Positions 33,066 through 47,371 of a stretch of DNA of 64,000 bases are shown one piece after another (position 1 is the first letter of the stretch; every line of letters begins with the position of its first letter). The position numbers and the translations under genes are program-made. The stretch is taken from contig ARYC01002040.1 of the NCBI GenBank assembly GCA_000711775.1, positions 1 to 64,000 on the forward strand. Direction: 5' to 3'. The notes beneath the pieces were generated by a model. The model was not told the DNA's origin. It ran no database searches and worked only from the letters and a program-made list of their open reading frames with translations. The DNA comes from Oxytricha trifallax. Taxonomy: Eukaryota; Ciliophora; Spirotrichea; Sporadotrichida; Oxytrichidae.

Positions 33066-34825
33066 GATTAGGCATTACAGCAAATAGCATGGTCTTTACA
33101 AGATTTAGATAGCTTACTTAAGTTTAATTATATTATTAAACTTTAGTTTAATGAATCATATCACTTAATGGTTTAATAAGATTCGGTGTTAAAAAGGCAA
33201 ATTAAGGATAATTATGTTCTTTTATTACTAGTGTTGTTTGTGATACTCTAAAATACAGGGTTTAGCATTGGTCTCTGGGTGGGTGAATTGGGGATTTCTT
33301 AAAATTTGATTCATCTTTTTTTTAACTTTAGTCGAATGAAATGATTAAATTATAGAGACATATTTCAAAATCTATTGTATTTAATTTTTTTATATATTTT
33401 TATAAATTTAGGATTTATATTTTGTTTTAGTTCTTTTATTATTTTATTATTTTGCCCTGTTAAAAATTTTGTTCATTTTACATTTTATACATAATCAATT
33501 AATCAATATTTTATTTTAAATACTTTATGAATTTTTTATTAATTTAATCATTTTTATTTTTTTTTTCTTTATATTTTATTTTTTATTTTTTGATTTTAAC
33601 TTTACTTAAATGAATTATTTTATTATCACTTTATTTATTCACTATACAACTAATATTAAATTAATTAAAAATAATATTTTAAACTAGTCTTTCAATATAT
33701 GACAGTTAATCAATATATTATACATTATACTTACTTTAAATTTTAAGCTTTCTCAGAAGTTTATAAAAGTTGTAATATTCTTTCATAGGCTAATGAGGAG
33801 TATATGAGAAAATATGAAATTTGTAATAAATTTATTTAATAATTTAATATTTTTCATTTAATAACAAATAAAATATTTGTAAAAATATGCGAGAAATTAT
33901 TTATAAAATCAATAGAAATTAAGTAATATATAAAATTAAAATTTAATATCATTTTATTTATTATTTTTTAATTTTTTAAAGTAAATTTATGTATTAACAA
34001 ACAGTTTAATATATATTTCAATAGGTAATTTAATGTAATTTTAAATTTAATATAAGAATAAATCTTTAATCTCTTTTAAAAAACAGAATCTACAACCTAA
34101 TAGGTTAATCAAAATAATAAATTCATAATTTGCATCATATGAATAGTATCTTTAAAACCGCAATCAAATTTATGACGCTCATATGATGATTTCTTACAGC
34201 TTCTAGTCTAAATTATTAAATTTAATAATTACAACTATCACTTTTAATATTGCATTATATTAAAACAACCAATCTGTCATACCAAATGTGAAAACGAGAG
34301 GTATATACCATTAAAACTATACATTTAATAATCTCTCAAGCTTAATACCAATTCATAAACTTTCAATTATCATTATTAATTATAAATTTGACCACTGCTG
34401 TGCTTCATAAAAATTAGAACTCTTAGATGACTAAAATTTCTGAATAATGCAATATTGCAGGTAGTAAAAAAATTACCTAGATAGCAATGAACTGATTAAG
34501 TTTTGATTTATATTTAACTTACAATTAAATAATAATAATATTAGATATGTAAAAGTCCTTTGATTTCATTTTATTTTGCTAAGTAGTAAATTTTCACTTA
34601 TCTATAGTTTTATTTGATTAATTAAGAAATACTATAACAGACAACCTTTGATAGAGTTTGTATTTTATATAATATTTCATGAATCACTTTTCTCATTAAT
34701 AAATTAAAATTACAATCTAATCTACCACAGTTTTTATTTAATTTTAAGCATGCAAGATAATAAAATTTTAATCTTAGCGATTGGTATATATAAATATATA
34801 TAATGATAAATTTAGATAAAATTTT
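33066..34825. other. AT-rich desert with no gene seen
   Basis: Extremely AT-rich with many poly-A/T runs. The only notable point is that 33064-33115 resembles 32888-32950 (ATTAGGCAT...TAGATAG), extending the local duplication. Confidence 0.45.
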
Positions 34826-35355
34826 GGGGGGAGGAAGTTTCCTGCACTCGAGGAAGTTCCCTGCACTTTTTTTTAATTTATGCAAAATATAATAAATTTT
34901 ACTTAAATTGAAAAATTTTATATTTTAATCACTTATCAAATATTTAGAGGATTTTTAGGTATGATAGTAAGAGTAGTTCCAGAAGTTTAGATAAAAATAA
35001 TTAAATTAAAAAATTTAAGAAACTTTAAACTCAGTAAACTTTGACATCTCAAATACTTAAGAATTATATATAGTCAATTATATTCCAGCATAAATATATA
35101 AAAGTTCAAAGATTAATGGTATTTATAAGAAAAGAGATAGTGCTCCGATGGTGCTTAGAATTCATGCTAATAGGGATATTGACTTATTGAATTAAAAATT
35201 AAGTATTATTATAACAATGTAATATGCCCAGAAGTGTGTTGATAGTTGGTAAAAAATATTAATTTAAATAAAAATTAATAATTAAAAAAAAGTGCAGGAA
35301 ACTTCCCCTAAAATTTTTTTTTATCATAAATCAGTGCAGGAAACTTCCTCCCCCC
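34826..35355. mobile_element. 0.5-kb non-autonomous element, copy 2, 8-bp target duplication
   Basis: Starts GGGGGGAGGAAGTTTCCTGC and ends GGAAACTTCCTCCCCCC. Each end has two tandem GGAAGTTTCCTGCAC-like blocks in inverted arrangement. AAAATTTT flanks both sides (34818-34825 and 35356-35363). The interior is AT-rich and non-coding. The left end matches the long copy at 51601 well, including the spacer CTCGAGGAAGTT. Confidence 0.9.
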
Positions 35356-35363
35356 AAAATTTT

Positions 35364-38300
35364 TATAATACCTTTACAGATGAATTTAATCTATTAAACA
35401 TTTAAAGTTAATTGAACTTTAGTTGAATATTGTTACAATAAATAATATATTCTTATATACTTCCCTCTTTTTAATGCATAGGGTAAAATGCAAATAAATG
35501 CACACAAATTAAATCGTTTAAGAATATTTAAGGAAGTTTAAATTTAAATAAAAATGTGAATTTACATGTAAACAATCACTATGAATAATTTAGAAATAAA
35601 ATTGAATGGAAACACTTCTAAATCAAGGAAATGAAACACATTTCAAATCACTTAATAATTAAAATTGTAAATTAGATTATCCTAAATTAAAATGCGCATA
35701 AAGATTTAAAGTAATATTATTTTACATATTATGTTTATAAAACAACAGTCATATAAATCAATTAAATTAAATGAATATAATTTTTCACTTTCTAATTTAA
35801 TAATATAGTGAAGATTTTAATTAATTAGAATATAAAATTTTAAGTAAATTTGCTGTCAAGTCCTAAAATTATTCATTGCCTCCAATTAAATCATTGGAAT
35901 AGTTGTTTCAATTTTTATATTGCATTTATTATATATTATATATCTTATGTTGCACAATAGTTTTAAGTGATCTTTTTTTAAAGCAAAGAGATAAAGCTAA
36001 TGGCTTGAAAATAATAAAATTTGTTGAGTGCACATATAAAACGAATATTTTTATATCTTAAAAGATGGTATAGAAATAATCGTTTTTAGCAATTCATAGT
36101 CTTTTTATGTGTAAGTATGTTTACCTTTAATTTATAATTATTTGGGTCTCAAAGCATCGAAAGAGGGTCAGAAAATTCATGAGACAACTTTAAGTAAATT
36201 ACTGAATAAACGCATTTGAGGAGGTGTGATACGCTGAATAAACACACAAATCAACTTGACTACATTTTTGAAATTTACCATTTTCTCATTTTCTAGATTC
36301 CCGTCTTTTTACTCCAAAATGGAGCTTTGTATCTATATTCCCTTTAATGTTTTATGTCAGATTCATTACATTGAATATCTAAAATAATTTATAGGAATTT
36401 AAATTGTATTTTTTAAAAATTGAATCAAAAATATTTTTAAAACTGTGAAATAATTATTTTGAGTATTAATATAATTTTTATTGAATGATTTACAATGCAT
36501 TAAGCATTATCTCTATTATATATTTATCTTTTAATTATACTTTTGTTGCTGCTATAAGCAAAAATCTAGTAGTCTTTCTTCTTCATGTGTGCTATATATT
36601 TTTTTAAAGATTTAGTTGAAATATCTCATCATTATTTTTATGTAAAATCAGGTTAATGATTAAAAATAAGCATTTATAGAGGATTTTGAAAACTACTTGT
36701 GGACTTAAATTATGTACTATAAACACATTAATGCTGTTTTATAAAACCAGTCTAATGTTTTTCAAAAAATAAATTTTCACTCAAAAGAACAATATCATCT
36801 TTTGATGGTGATATTTATTAGAACCTATTGAGCTAATGAATTAACTATTAAATTTTCTGTAGTTTTCTTATGTTTATATGTTTGTTTTCTATTTGCTTCT
36901 CTGAGCTCTTGTAATTTATTAATTTATAAATAGTTAATAGTTTATTTAAATTACAGAAATTTTTGAAATGATACTTCTGGTAAACAAGAATACTAATTGA
37001 AATAAATATCCTATAAGTAAATTAATTAGCATCAGGTCATTTATATTATACAAATTCATAAGATCTATTACTTTAGCATATTAAATTAAAGAGTTTAGTT
37101 TTAGTTATTGCACATAATAATTAATGTGTATATTTTCTACTTTTAACAATATTCTCTTTATTTTCTGTATTGGATTTATGATTGTTTTTCAGTTGAGTCT
37201 TTTTTCTTATAAATGTTTAAATCATATAAATGAATAAATTTTAATCTACTTAAAATTCACTCTTTTAAAAATATAAGTATTAAATTGTTGACTCAGCTTT
37301 CAACAAGAAAATATTCATCAACTTAATAAATTCATTAGGAAGCTATTGTCTTCGATTAATGCTCAGCTATCTTGAAATATTTTAAGTTATTGTTTATTAT
37401 TCTAACCAAGTTGTTTTGCTCCTATTTTTAATTATGTCTATTAAAGACTTGGAGTTAAATAAAAAATCTTTATCTTTGAATATTTGATTCTCGTTCTAAG
37501 AAATCATTTTGATTTTAATATTGTTCATTTTGATTGATATTGTTAATTTTTTGGCAAGTATTTTTCGGCAGGTTAGATATAAGAGTATTTTGTTCATAGA
37601 AACTGTTATAATTTATATTCTTTACTATCAGTTGGAATCTTTTTAAGAATTTATTTATTGTCATATATAAAAAAAAAACATATAAAATCTCATTTTTGTT
37701 AAAATTACAATATATGAATTACTGTATTCTTTCTTTATGTAATTTTTCTTGCTTAGATTATTTGGGCAGTCATTACTTGTTTATAATTTATTTACTTTAA
37801 ATTATAATTAACTTTAAATAATAAATGATTTAACAAAGATTTTTTCCTCCTGGGAAACTCAACTTTTTAAAGAGCCTGTTTATAAGTATTTTATATTAAT
37901 TGATACTACTTTCGCATCTAAATGCTGAATTTAAGTTGTTAAATCCAAGATTAAATGGTAATTTATTCTAAAGTTAATTTTTTAAAAAAGAATTATTTTT
38001 TTAATTGATTGAAATACATTCGTCAAACAAATCAATGAATGTTTTCATTAACTCTAAATTTCAAAGATTGATCTAATCTAATTAAAATTAAGATTTTTAA
38101 AGTATCTGCTCTGCTATTTGATAGTATATAGACATTTTATAGATTTATTTAATAAATGCAGAGACTCCAAAGGAAAGTTGAAAAGTAAATTTTCTCCATT
38201 TAATTTATCTATTTTTAGTTTTTAGATTTGAATCTTTTGAATTATCAAATAAATCTTTCTGACATTTATATTAAATTGATTGTTGTTTATGGAGTATTTA

Positions 38301-41300
38301 GAGAATACCTGAAGTATATTTGAATAAATTATTTATCTGGAATATCTTGAATACTTCGAATTCTATTGATTACTTCTCATTTGCATTGTGTATGGCTTTT
38401 ATAACATTAAAAAATGTTGGATCAAAATTAAGCATCTACTATTGATTAGAATTACCAGAAGAATCGGCTACTCTTAAGTTTATGCGATTCTTCCATAATT
38501 TAAATAATTCTTTTGCATGATATTTATATATTTTACACTTTTGCTAATATCACTGTTTAAACTGTATGATCAATTCAATGCATGGTAATGTTGCAAGCTA
38601 AATAGTTTAGGCTGAAGTTGTGCTAATATTATTATTATTATTAGGGATTCAAATCTCATTAATGTTCAAGAAATTATGTTAATTTTAGGTGCATCTACAT
38701 CAGGAACTTAAAGTTAATGTGCTATAAAGGAAACAAACTGGAGAAGCAAAATTAGCACATATTTATATGGTTAATGAATTTAATTATAATAAGTCAATTA
38801 TATCAATTAAATTTTGATTTGATCTAAAAATATATATATAATCGTCGGTACTTTTTATTTTAATGATTTGTTTATTATTCTTTTAAATATCTATAATTGA
38901 AAATATTACTATTATTATAAGCTCAAATAAATAAATAAATAAACCAATATTCAATTTGAAATCAAGAAATTAATGTTTAATTGTAATATTTCCTCTCTGA
39001 AATGAATTCTTAGATTAGAATTGCGGCTTATTTTAGAAACTCATCAGTAATATAATATTTTAAATTGGTATTTAAATTCTGCATGTATTGACCTTATATA
39101 TAATATCTTTAATTTTATTAATTTCAAACATAAGCGATGAATTTATTTTTGAACAAAAATTCATGAAAAAATAGAAAAAAAGTTTGGTTTTAAATTACTT
39201 AAGAATAGAAGAATTTTATGCTTTAAAATTATATGAACTTAAATTGCTACAAATGTACCAGAATTTCAACTATAAACATCAGATAGCTCTCTAACAATGA
39301 ATCTGCTTAATGAACTTATAAATTAAATGCAAATTAGTTGTATCTTAAAAACTGATAATATGATAAATGTTCTTTACAAACAAAACTAATCCAAGATTTA
39401 TCCATTTAAAATGAGCTGACAAATTTAGAATTTATAATTACTAAAGTTAAATATACAATTTAGTTATTATTATTTGATTTAACTTTCATATTCTGAGATA
39501 GAAAATATAGATTGCTAAATTTTAATTAAAAAAATTACTCTGATATATTTATGAGTTTAAGCTTTGAAGGTGTTGTCTCAATAATTCTAAGTCAGAATTT
39601 AGTTTAATAGCCATGAAAGTAATTAATTGTTATCAACAAATGGTGTAGATGGGTGTAGTAATACTGTGAGTGTATTTCAAGATTAAATCAAAGCAAGCTA
39701 TCATACTTCAAATGCAAAACTGATGGAATATTAATGACGATGGACAAAATGTTAAATAATACACATTTAATTGAAACTAATCAGTAATTAAAAACCTTTA
39801 ATTCAGCAAATTGGATGAATCAAATTATTCCATTATCATGATTGATTTTATATTTCGATTATAATCAATATATAAATATATATATTCTCAATAAATTAAC
39901 CATTCTGTCAATTTTAAAATTGAATTCAGCTTAATTTTCAAGCTAAATAATTTTTAAATTAAAATTAGGAATGTCAATTTCACCTTTAAGAGATCAGTTC
40001 CTTCATCTAAACTATAATTTCTAATTATTAGTAAGTTTAAGTCAATCAAAAAGATGTAAGCAATATCACTTTGTGAATAATCAGTAAACCGCAGTATAGA
40101 TTTGATAAGTTTTTTATATTGATGATGAAGAAGAAAGACTTAACTTCAGAGGGAAACAATTAAAATTAGACATTGAATTCAAATGAAATGGCAAGAGAAT
40201 TAATAAGTGAGTCCAAGACATAAAAAATTTGTATGATATAAATTAATTTAATTTCAAATATTAATAGTTAATTTTATAAGCAAATATCGGTTAAAATAAT
40301 ATAAATCTTCAGATATGGTAATTTAATATATGTCTTTAAAAGAAATGAATAAAATTCAGTAAACTATTCAAAAACAGAAATAACAAACTATATGTTAAGT
40401 AGTTTATATATAAAGCATGCTTATTGCTTTTATTTAATTAAATATAACTATTAATCTAAGTAATTAGAGGAGGAACTGTTTAATATGAAGTAAAGTCAAA
40501 CTATATAATCTATTTTTTAAAGATATTTGTTTACTATAAATTATATTTAATGAATTAGTCTATTTATATAAACAAATACTAATTTAGAGTTGGGAACGAA
40601 ATATTTTATTGAATTATTTAATGTATAATATTAATTTATTTATTTTAATTGTCTGGAACATAAATAATTTAGGCTATAAATCATTGGATTTATTTTATTG
40701 TAATCATCATATTGAAATTTAAGTAGACGATTAATTAATTTAAATAAACTTAGCCATTAATGATTAAATTCTCAGTTTTATTTCAATTATATAATTTAAA
40801 GTCAACTGATTACAATAATTAATATTTATGATGAAATAATTAATATTTATGATGATTTATAAAAGCAAATAACCAAAGTTCAGGTTTAGTGTCTCTTTTG
40901 CAAGCATTAATTTATCTACTTGATTAATTTTCATCTTTAAATATAAATTAGGGATATTTATCAACTAAAAGTCTACAAGTGATCTTAATAAAAGTCAAGC
41001 TACATATGTGATGTTACCTCATATCTACTTTTATAACTCAGGAAAGGTGGAGAGGACTGAAATCATTCAAAGGTAATGACCGTTGTTAATTTTGGTATTT
41101 AGTTCAACGTCGACTCTTGATGGGTAATTAGTCACTTATCTGTCGATCTAACTATGAACAGATCATTATAATTAAGTATATTTTCATTTTTAAAGCAATA
41201 GTGATACTTTTTATTTTATGGTAAATTTTAGATTAAATAGGCAAGTGAAATAATTTAACATGCTTGCCCTCTTAGAAATAGTTCAATTTAAAGTTTAATA

Positions 41301-43023
41301 CTTTTAACTATCAGTATAATAATGACTTATTAAAATAGATGTTTATATAAAATTAGTCATGCTATTTAATATGTTTGTAATTGATTGATTTTAGATTGAC
41401 TGCGTTTAGTTATCAATGCATCTTTTCATAATTTATATTTTTCGTGAATTAACTTGATGATTGATTTTGAATAATTTATGATCAAATATTTCTCTTAGAG
41501 TATCTTAATATATTGATAAATTTCACTTAACAAATTATATTTATTTATAAATCATTATAAAATAAAAATTATTAATGTAAATGAAACAAATAATTTTATT
41601 ACTCTTTACAATAATATAGGCAATAAATATTAAATTAAATTAAGTTAAAATTAATTTTAGTTTAATTACTTACTCTTATAGAACATTCTTATTCTCAAGT
41701 TAAGTTTATTCAGATAATTTACTTTGATTAATAACTCATTAGAATGCTAATTAATAAAAAAACGAATTAACAAAACACTTAACTGGTATTTTAATTTACT
41801 ATAAATTTATAAAGAAAAACTGGGGATATTTTATCACTTTAGATTATCATTCTCGATAATTTTTATTATAGCTATTTTACTTAATATTAAACTTTCCGTA
41901 TCAGCATTTATGATTAAACTATCATAATATATTTCTTTGCAATTGCTTTTAATGCAATTATAACTGTTGTAAACTATATTTTGGATTTACATGAGAAGTG
42001 ATTAGTTAATATAATGAAAAAATATATAAGTGATGCAATATGAATAGATCTTTTGCCATCAATACAATAATTCATGTCAATTTTATCCATTTATCCAGCT
42101 AATGGCGTCAAAAGGAAATACTGCAAAACTCTGGGAATGTGGATAATCATATTATGTAAACTAACAAGCAATAAAGATAAAACTACGCAAATATATCATT
42201 CTAAGCAAGTTCAGTTTTCTAATCATGCGAATTTCAATATATTAATTATATATTTTAAGCATTTCTATTGACATATTTAAATTATTTAAAAGAATATTTG
42301 TGAAATATAGAGGGAATAGATGTTTATTAATTTATAATGATATGTAAATTTAAGAATTCCCAATACTAATTTTTATAGTTTTAGGATTCTATTTTTGACA
42401 ATATAAATTTACTATAATTGTTGGTTTAGTTTTCTTAAGCAATTGTATAATCATAAAATACAAATATATTTAAAATTGAATTATAAATAGTATTTTTATA
42501 CTTCATATGTTGACTCTTATGGACTTATTCTTAAATATTAAAAAAATACTGTTTATTTAATTTTAAATAAATATTGATGTCATATAAAACAATAATTATT
42601 CATAAATGTTTTGAAATGTTTGACACATATATTGTAATAATTATTCAATCAATTAAATATTACTAAAAGAAAATTAAATATAAAATTTCATTGTATAAGC
42701 ACTTTTAAACTCTTAATTTGAACATAATTTATAAAATCTCATAATAAATACACCAAGTTTTATCTTAATTTTAAAAGAAAATAAAAATATTGAATAAATT
42801 GCAGCAAATATAAACTCATTAACATTTAATACATTGAATAAAATCAACTTATTTCATATTTTAAATAAGTATAGTTTTAAAAAAATAATTTAAAATTACA
42901 ATTACAATGAAAAAATTAAGCTAATATAAGATTAGATTTAAGATTAATCATAATTATTAATAATTTAAATAAAAAAATATAGATAATTGAAATTGTTTGA
43001 TGATGTCCATGAAAACATCATGA
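35364..43023. other. 7.7-kb AT-rich desert with a few coding-like patches
   Basis: No supported complete gene, element end or satellite. Patches that read as protein in the ciliate code are: about 36141-36305 plus (GSQSIERGSENS, TGA, DNFKQITEQTHLRRCDTLNK), 38650-38770 plus (NVQEIMLILGASTSGTQSQC), 40122-40230 plus (MMKKKDLTSEGNNQNQTLNS) and 42074-42271 plus (two competing frames). Each is short and none is recognised. They could be isolated macronucleus-destined segments or chance. Confidence 0.4.
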
Positions 43024-43467
43024 TCATTAGAGATAAATTATTGTAAAGCGATTTTAATTGGTACTTGCCAAATTTTGCAAATTAGTTATGTAAAAATTTA
43101 TAAACCACTAAAGTTGCATGATGTCTTTCTTACTTTAGCTTCTTAAATTGATTTAAAGCGGCCTCTTAATATTATTATTGATTCCGGCAAATCTATTGGT
43201 TTAATTGTGTTACAATTTGGATATTTCTTAATTAAGTTTATTGCCTTTATCATTGATTCTCAGTTAAATTATTCAATTTCAGGTTTTATTTTAGAAAATA
43301 AGTTTAAATATTCAATTAAATTTGCTAACTTTTTAAGGGTTCTAATTGAAAATGTCTATACAATCACTAATAAATTTTGGGAAAAATTTGATAGTTGTAT
43401 GTAGAGTTAAAATAGTAAAAAGATATAAAAATTTGAAATATTTTCTTTATTAAACAGTCGAAGCTGA
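43024..43467 (+). CDS. 147-codon open frame, no clear start, unrecognised
   Basis: Open from after the TGA at 43021 to TGA 43465-43467. Reads VKIYKPLKLHDVFLTLASQI, DLKRPLNIIIDSGKSIGLIV and, near the end, NVYTITNKFWEKFDSC, with a hydrophobic middle. No ATG lies near its 5' end. The openness is only about two to three times what chance would give in AT-rich DNA with TGA as the only stop, so support is modest. Confidence 0.25.
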
Positions 43468-45441
43468 TTACTAAGCTACATTATTTAGTGGAGTTTAATG
43501 ATATAAAATATCAATTATAACCTTAACTTTCTAAAAACTAATTAGATTATATCTCATTCTTGAACCTACTGCTTTCTAAGGCAATTTTTTCAATCACATT
43601 TAAGATTTCAATTTTTTAGAAACATATAAGTATTATTGATAGCTGAGAAATATTTCATTAACAATAAATCAATTAGTTTAATAATTGATTAATTGCTTAT
43701 TCCTTTACAAAAATACGGAGCTCTACCTTAGGACATATTTAATTAATGATCGTAGAGTCAATCTTTAAAAATTTTTGCTTATAATATTTGGAAAAAAAGC
43801 AATGCTTCAATTACAATATTGTGAGATATGTAAAATATTAAATGATTTTATAAATTTAAAGGCTGAGTGGCTAAGAGAGATTCACACAAAATTGAAATGT
43901 CTTTCACATTAGTTATTATAAGGAAATTTGAGTAATTCATGTATCTGTTTAAAAATATGGGGAGTTAAGCTGATTTAATTCATATCTTACTAAATGCTTA
44001 GCATTAATATTTGATAGGGCTTAAATAATCAATTCAGTCTAAATAGTAAAGTTCAAGTAGAAATATATATTTTGTGTAAACTGAGAGATTATTAAAATAT
44101 AATTCTATTTCAAAATAATTTACACTTTTGCTCTTAAATTATACAATGATTAAATTAATATTCGAAGAACAATCAAACTAATGAGGTCTTTTAGCGATTA
44201 AAGCTAGGCAAAAAGCACAAGAAATGTACTAGACAAAAACAATATTAACATAACTTCAAGTCAAGTCGCTTCACTTTCACAGCAAATTATAATTTTTATG
44301 ATAATAAATACTACAACTCTGAGTGCCCATTCTCTAATTCCAAATTTATACTTCTTCGTAAGTCCACTCATCTTATAAATTTAATTGAGAGACTACAAGA
44401 TAAGTGATCGCTGATGCTTTACAAATATCAAAGAAAAAATTAATTAATTGAAACTTAATTAGAGCTGGTAATATTACTTTAGTTTAAGTGTAATAATACT
44501 TAATTTATAAAGAAGAACCAATTGTTAACAATATACTACACTCTATAATAAAGAGTAAAAACATAGTTAATATAAATAAATCCTTCTATAAATCTTTAAG
44601 ATAATCTAATATACAAAACAATTCATACAATAAATAATTTATCATAGATATGATTGACAGGGGTTAGTCTGTAATAGTCAACCAATATGAATATTCTTAT
44701 TAAAATTAATGAGATTTTAAATTAAAAATAATAATATGTTTCAAAGCAAAATAAATGCCAAATTTTATGATACAGCTAGTTTGTTTTTAGCCTATTTAAG
44801 TAAAGCCAGATATTTCGGCATAATTACTCACAATAACGTCTATTATAAAAGATGGCTAAACTAATTTTTTGCATATGATTTTATGAATACTGAATTTTAA
44901 GGTTTTATAATAAAGCGTTTTTAATTTGCATAATAATTTTAGTTTAATTTGCGGTTATAATTTAAATTTCTAAGAATTAATTATAATACTTTAAATCATA
45001 AAAGGAATATATTAAAGAAAAGAAATGCATTTATATATCTTATTAAATATTATTAAATATACTAAAACAAAATAAAGCTGACTATTATTTATTTAATATA
45101 TAGTTTATAAAATATATAATACCATAAAAATTTAAGTTTTTTTTATTATTAAACAGGAATCTTCCTACCTTTATATCTATTGTTACATTAGTTTTGTGTG
45201 TTTATCTTAACTTATTAATGCAATCAACCATTTTTTAAGTAAAGCAAATTCCCTAGATATTTAATGCTTTACTCTTTTTAAAGAGTGACAAATTCAATAA
45301 ATATTAAAAGATTGTGAGCATTTGAAAATATTTATTTCAACAAATTCAAAGTTTAAATCAATTATAATTTATTATGGTATCATAAACCTCTATTTGATAA
45401 TTTATCCTCGCTATTAAAAGTAAACCTATTATCAATTAATA
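43468..45441. other. AT-rich spacer
   Basis: AT-rich. A short patch at 44195-44290 plus (LAIKARQKAQEMYQTKTILT) is coding-like but unsupported further. Confidence 0.4.
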
Positions 45442-45863
45442 TATATTGTAGGAATACATTTGATTTGGGAAAATAAATTTTAAATTAATATATTAATAAT
45501 TAAATTTGTGGCAGTTAACCTTTAGGAAACCTTGACAATATGGTACTTGTTCGTTAGAGAATTCAAAATCAGCTGGACTTTATTATTGGCGGTACCCTCT
45601 ACCGCATTCCTGAAGCGAGATAACGCAACTTTAATTTTGGGTGATTTGTTTAGTTATTTTTAATGCCAAAATTAAAGATGCGTTATCTCGCTTCAGGAAT
45701 GCGGTAGAGGGTACCGCCAATAATAAAGTCCAGCTGATTTTGAATTCTCTAACGAACAAGTACCATATTGTCAAGGTTTCCAAAGGTTAACTGCCACAAA
45801 TTTAATTATTAATATATTAATTTAAAATTTATTTTCCCAAATCAAATGTATTCCTACAATATA
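45442..45863. repeat. Near-perfect 422-bp hairpin with GC-richer, coding-like arms
   Basis: Arms 45442-45640 and 45666-45863 are inverted copies of about 199 bp differing at about two sites, with a 25-bp loop. The outer tips read TATATTGTAGGAATAC. The inner halves are much richer in GC than the surroundings and read, on the plus strand of the right arm, KIKDALSRFRNAVEGTANNK then VQLILNSLTNKYHIVKVSKG. The near identity of the arms implies recent formation or gene conversion. No target duplication is clear. Confidence 0.9.
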
Positions 45864-46121
45864 ATGTAATTGTTGATTTTGTTTTTAATTATAAAATTGG
45901 CATTATTTTTTATCAATTGCTGATATCTAATCTTTTCATGCTAAATTCTATATATAGTAGCTTTTATAATGAGATTTAATTGCATTTAGCTATAGCGTAT
46001 TCATTTAATTTCATTTTAATTTTTGAGGTATTGTTCTCTCTTTAATTATTTTTATTAATTCAAATAATACACTAAAAATGATTCTAGTCCCCCAACAATT
46101 ATACCAATTATAAAGTCTCAA

Positions 46122-46153
<32 letters not shown>

Positions 46154-46165
46154 TTAACTCATAAT
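45864..46165. other. AT-rich spacer with a TA microsatellite
   Basis: Contains a (TA)n run at about 46118-46153 just left of TBE-4. No gene. Confidence 0.5.
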
Positions 46166-46300
46166 CAATACGTCAAAACCCTTTCAGTAGTTTGATTGAG
46201 TTTTTGATTGATAAAAGTAGACTATTAGTGCATACTTTATTAGGGTTTAATAGGGTTTATGTAGGGTTTAATGTTTAAATATTAGTATTCAAGTGAGTAT

Positions 46301-47349
46301 ATGCAAGGTTTGGGGTCAGTTTATGACAGTGAGTATATAGATCTATTGTTTAAGTTGCGTTATGGATGTGATGAATATGTGAATAACTCAAGACTGTTCT
46401 GAATTATACGTCTATAGCAAGGCTTCTCCATAAATTAACTGCTACTGTAAAGTCTCACTGTCTATTAGCATTGAATTTAAAGATATAGCATCTAAATTCT
46501 AAGCCTAAGAGACCCTTAAAATTTTAGCAGCATCATATTGAATATCTTATTAATGATAAGACTCTTAATTACTGGGCTAATTTCTTTCTAGCCTAGATGG
46601 CTGTGATGTTTCATCGGCAATTTCCTGAGCTTCACATCTCAGCTTAATCGATAGCTAACATATATAAAAAGAATGGAATTTCTTACAAGACAGTCAATCG
46701 TATAAAGAGACTGTTTGACTTTAATGTTCCATTTTATAAGGATAATTTAAATAATATATTTGATTAAATGCAGAGGGCTTAAGAACATAATATAAAGATA
46801 ATACACGCTAATGAGGCAGTATTCACCTTTAATACCTTCATATTAAGGTCTTGGTATAAAAGATATAGCAACATAGAAATATATCATTAAAAGGATAATA
46901 ATTAAACCCATGCTATTCTTGGTGGAATAAGTGAAGATAGTGGCCTCGAGACTTATGTTTTTCACCGTCGTTCTATAAAGACTGAATAATATATGAAGTT
47001 TTTGCAATAACTCAGAGACAAATACGCTGACTAGGAGATTATTCTGTTCGTTAATAACTTTTCAGTTTATAAAACTAAAGACTCAAGGAAGGAATATGAA
47101 AGATTAAACATAACACCTGCATTTTTTGTTCCCTACAGTCCTCAGTTCAATGGAATTGAAATATATTGGGGGTTATTGAAAGGTCACTACAAGAAACTTC
47201 TACTCTATCACTTGATGCACGACTTGAAGATATATACAGTTTATTTTATTAAGAGTGCTGCTAAAAGAGTCAGTGATGATAAAGCAAAAGTATACGCAAG
47301 AGAAGGGAGATTTTGTGTGTTTATATAAGTTTTAGATTTAAATGAATGA
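46301..47349 (+). pseudogene. TBE-4 transposase, catalytically dead
   Basis: Starts MQGLGSVYDSEYIDLLFKLR at 46301 and ends VFIQVLDLNE before TGA 47347-47349, about 350 codons. A one-base loss near 46378 (TATAG to TATG relative to TBE-3) shifts the frame; the rest is open. Both catalytic Asp codons are AAT (Asn): HANEAVFTFN (46810-46812) and LFVNNFSVYKT (47053-47055). The Glu of FNGIEIYWG remains. Loss of both Asp rules out DDE chemistry. Confidence 0.9.
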
Positions 47350-47371
47350 ATAAGTTTAAATATTAAACTAA

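Noticed and set aside
34622-34885. Minus-strand 87-codon frame
   Set aside because: It crosses the left end of the 0.5-kb element and its target duplication, so it is a chance frame over the insertion boundary.
46118-46153. (TA)n run next to TBE-4 as a target duplication
   Set aside because: It is a plain microsatellite; the true flanking duplication is AAT at both ends.
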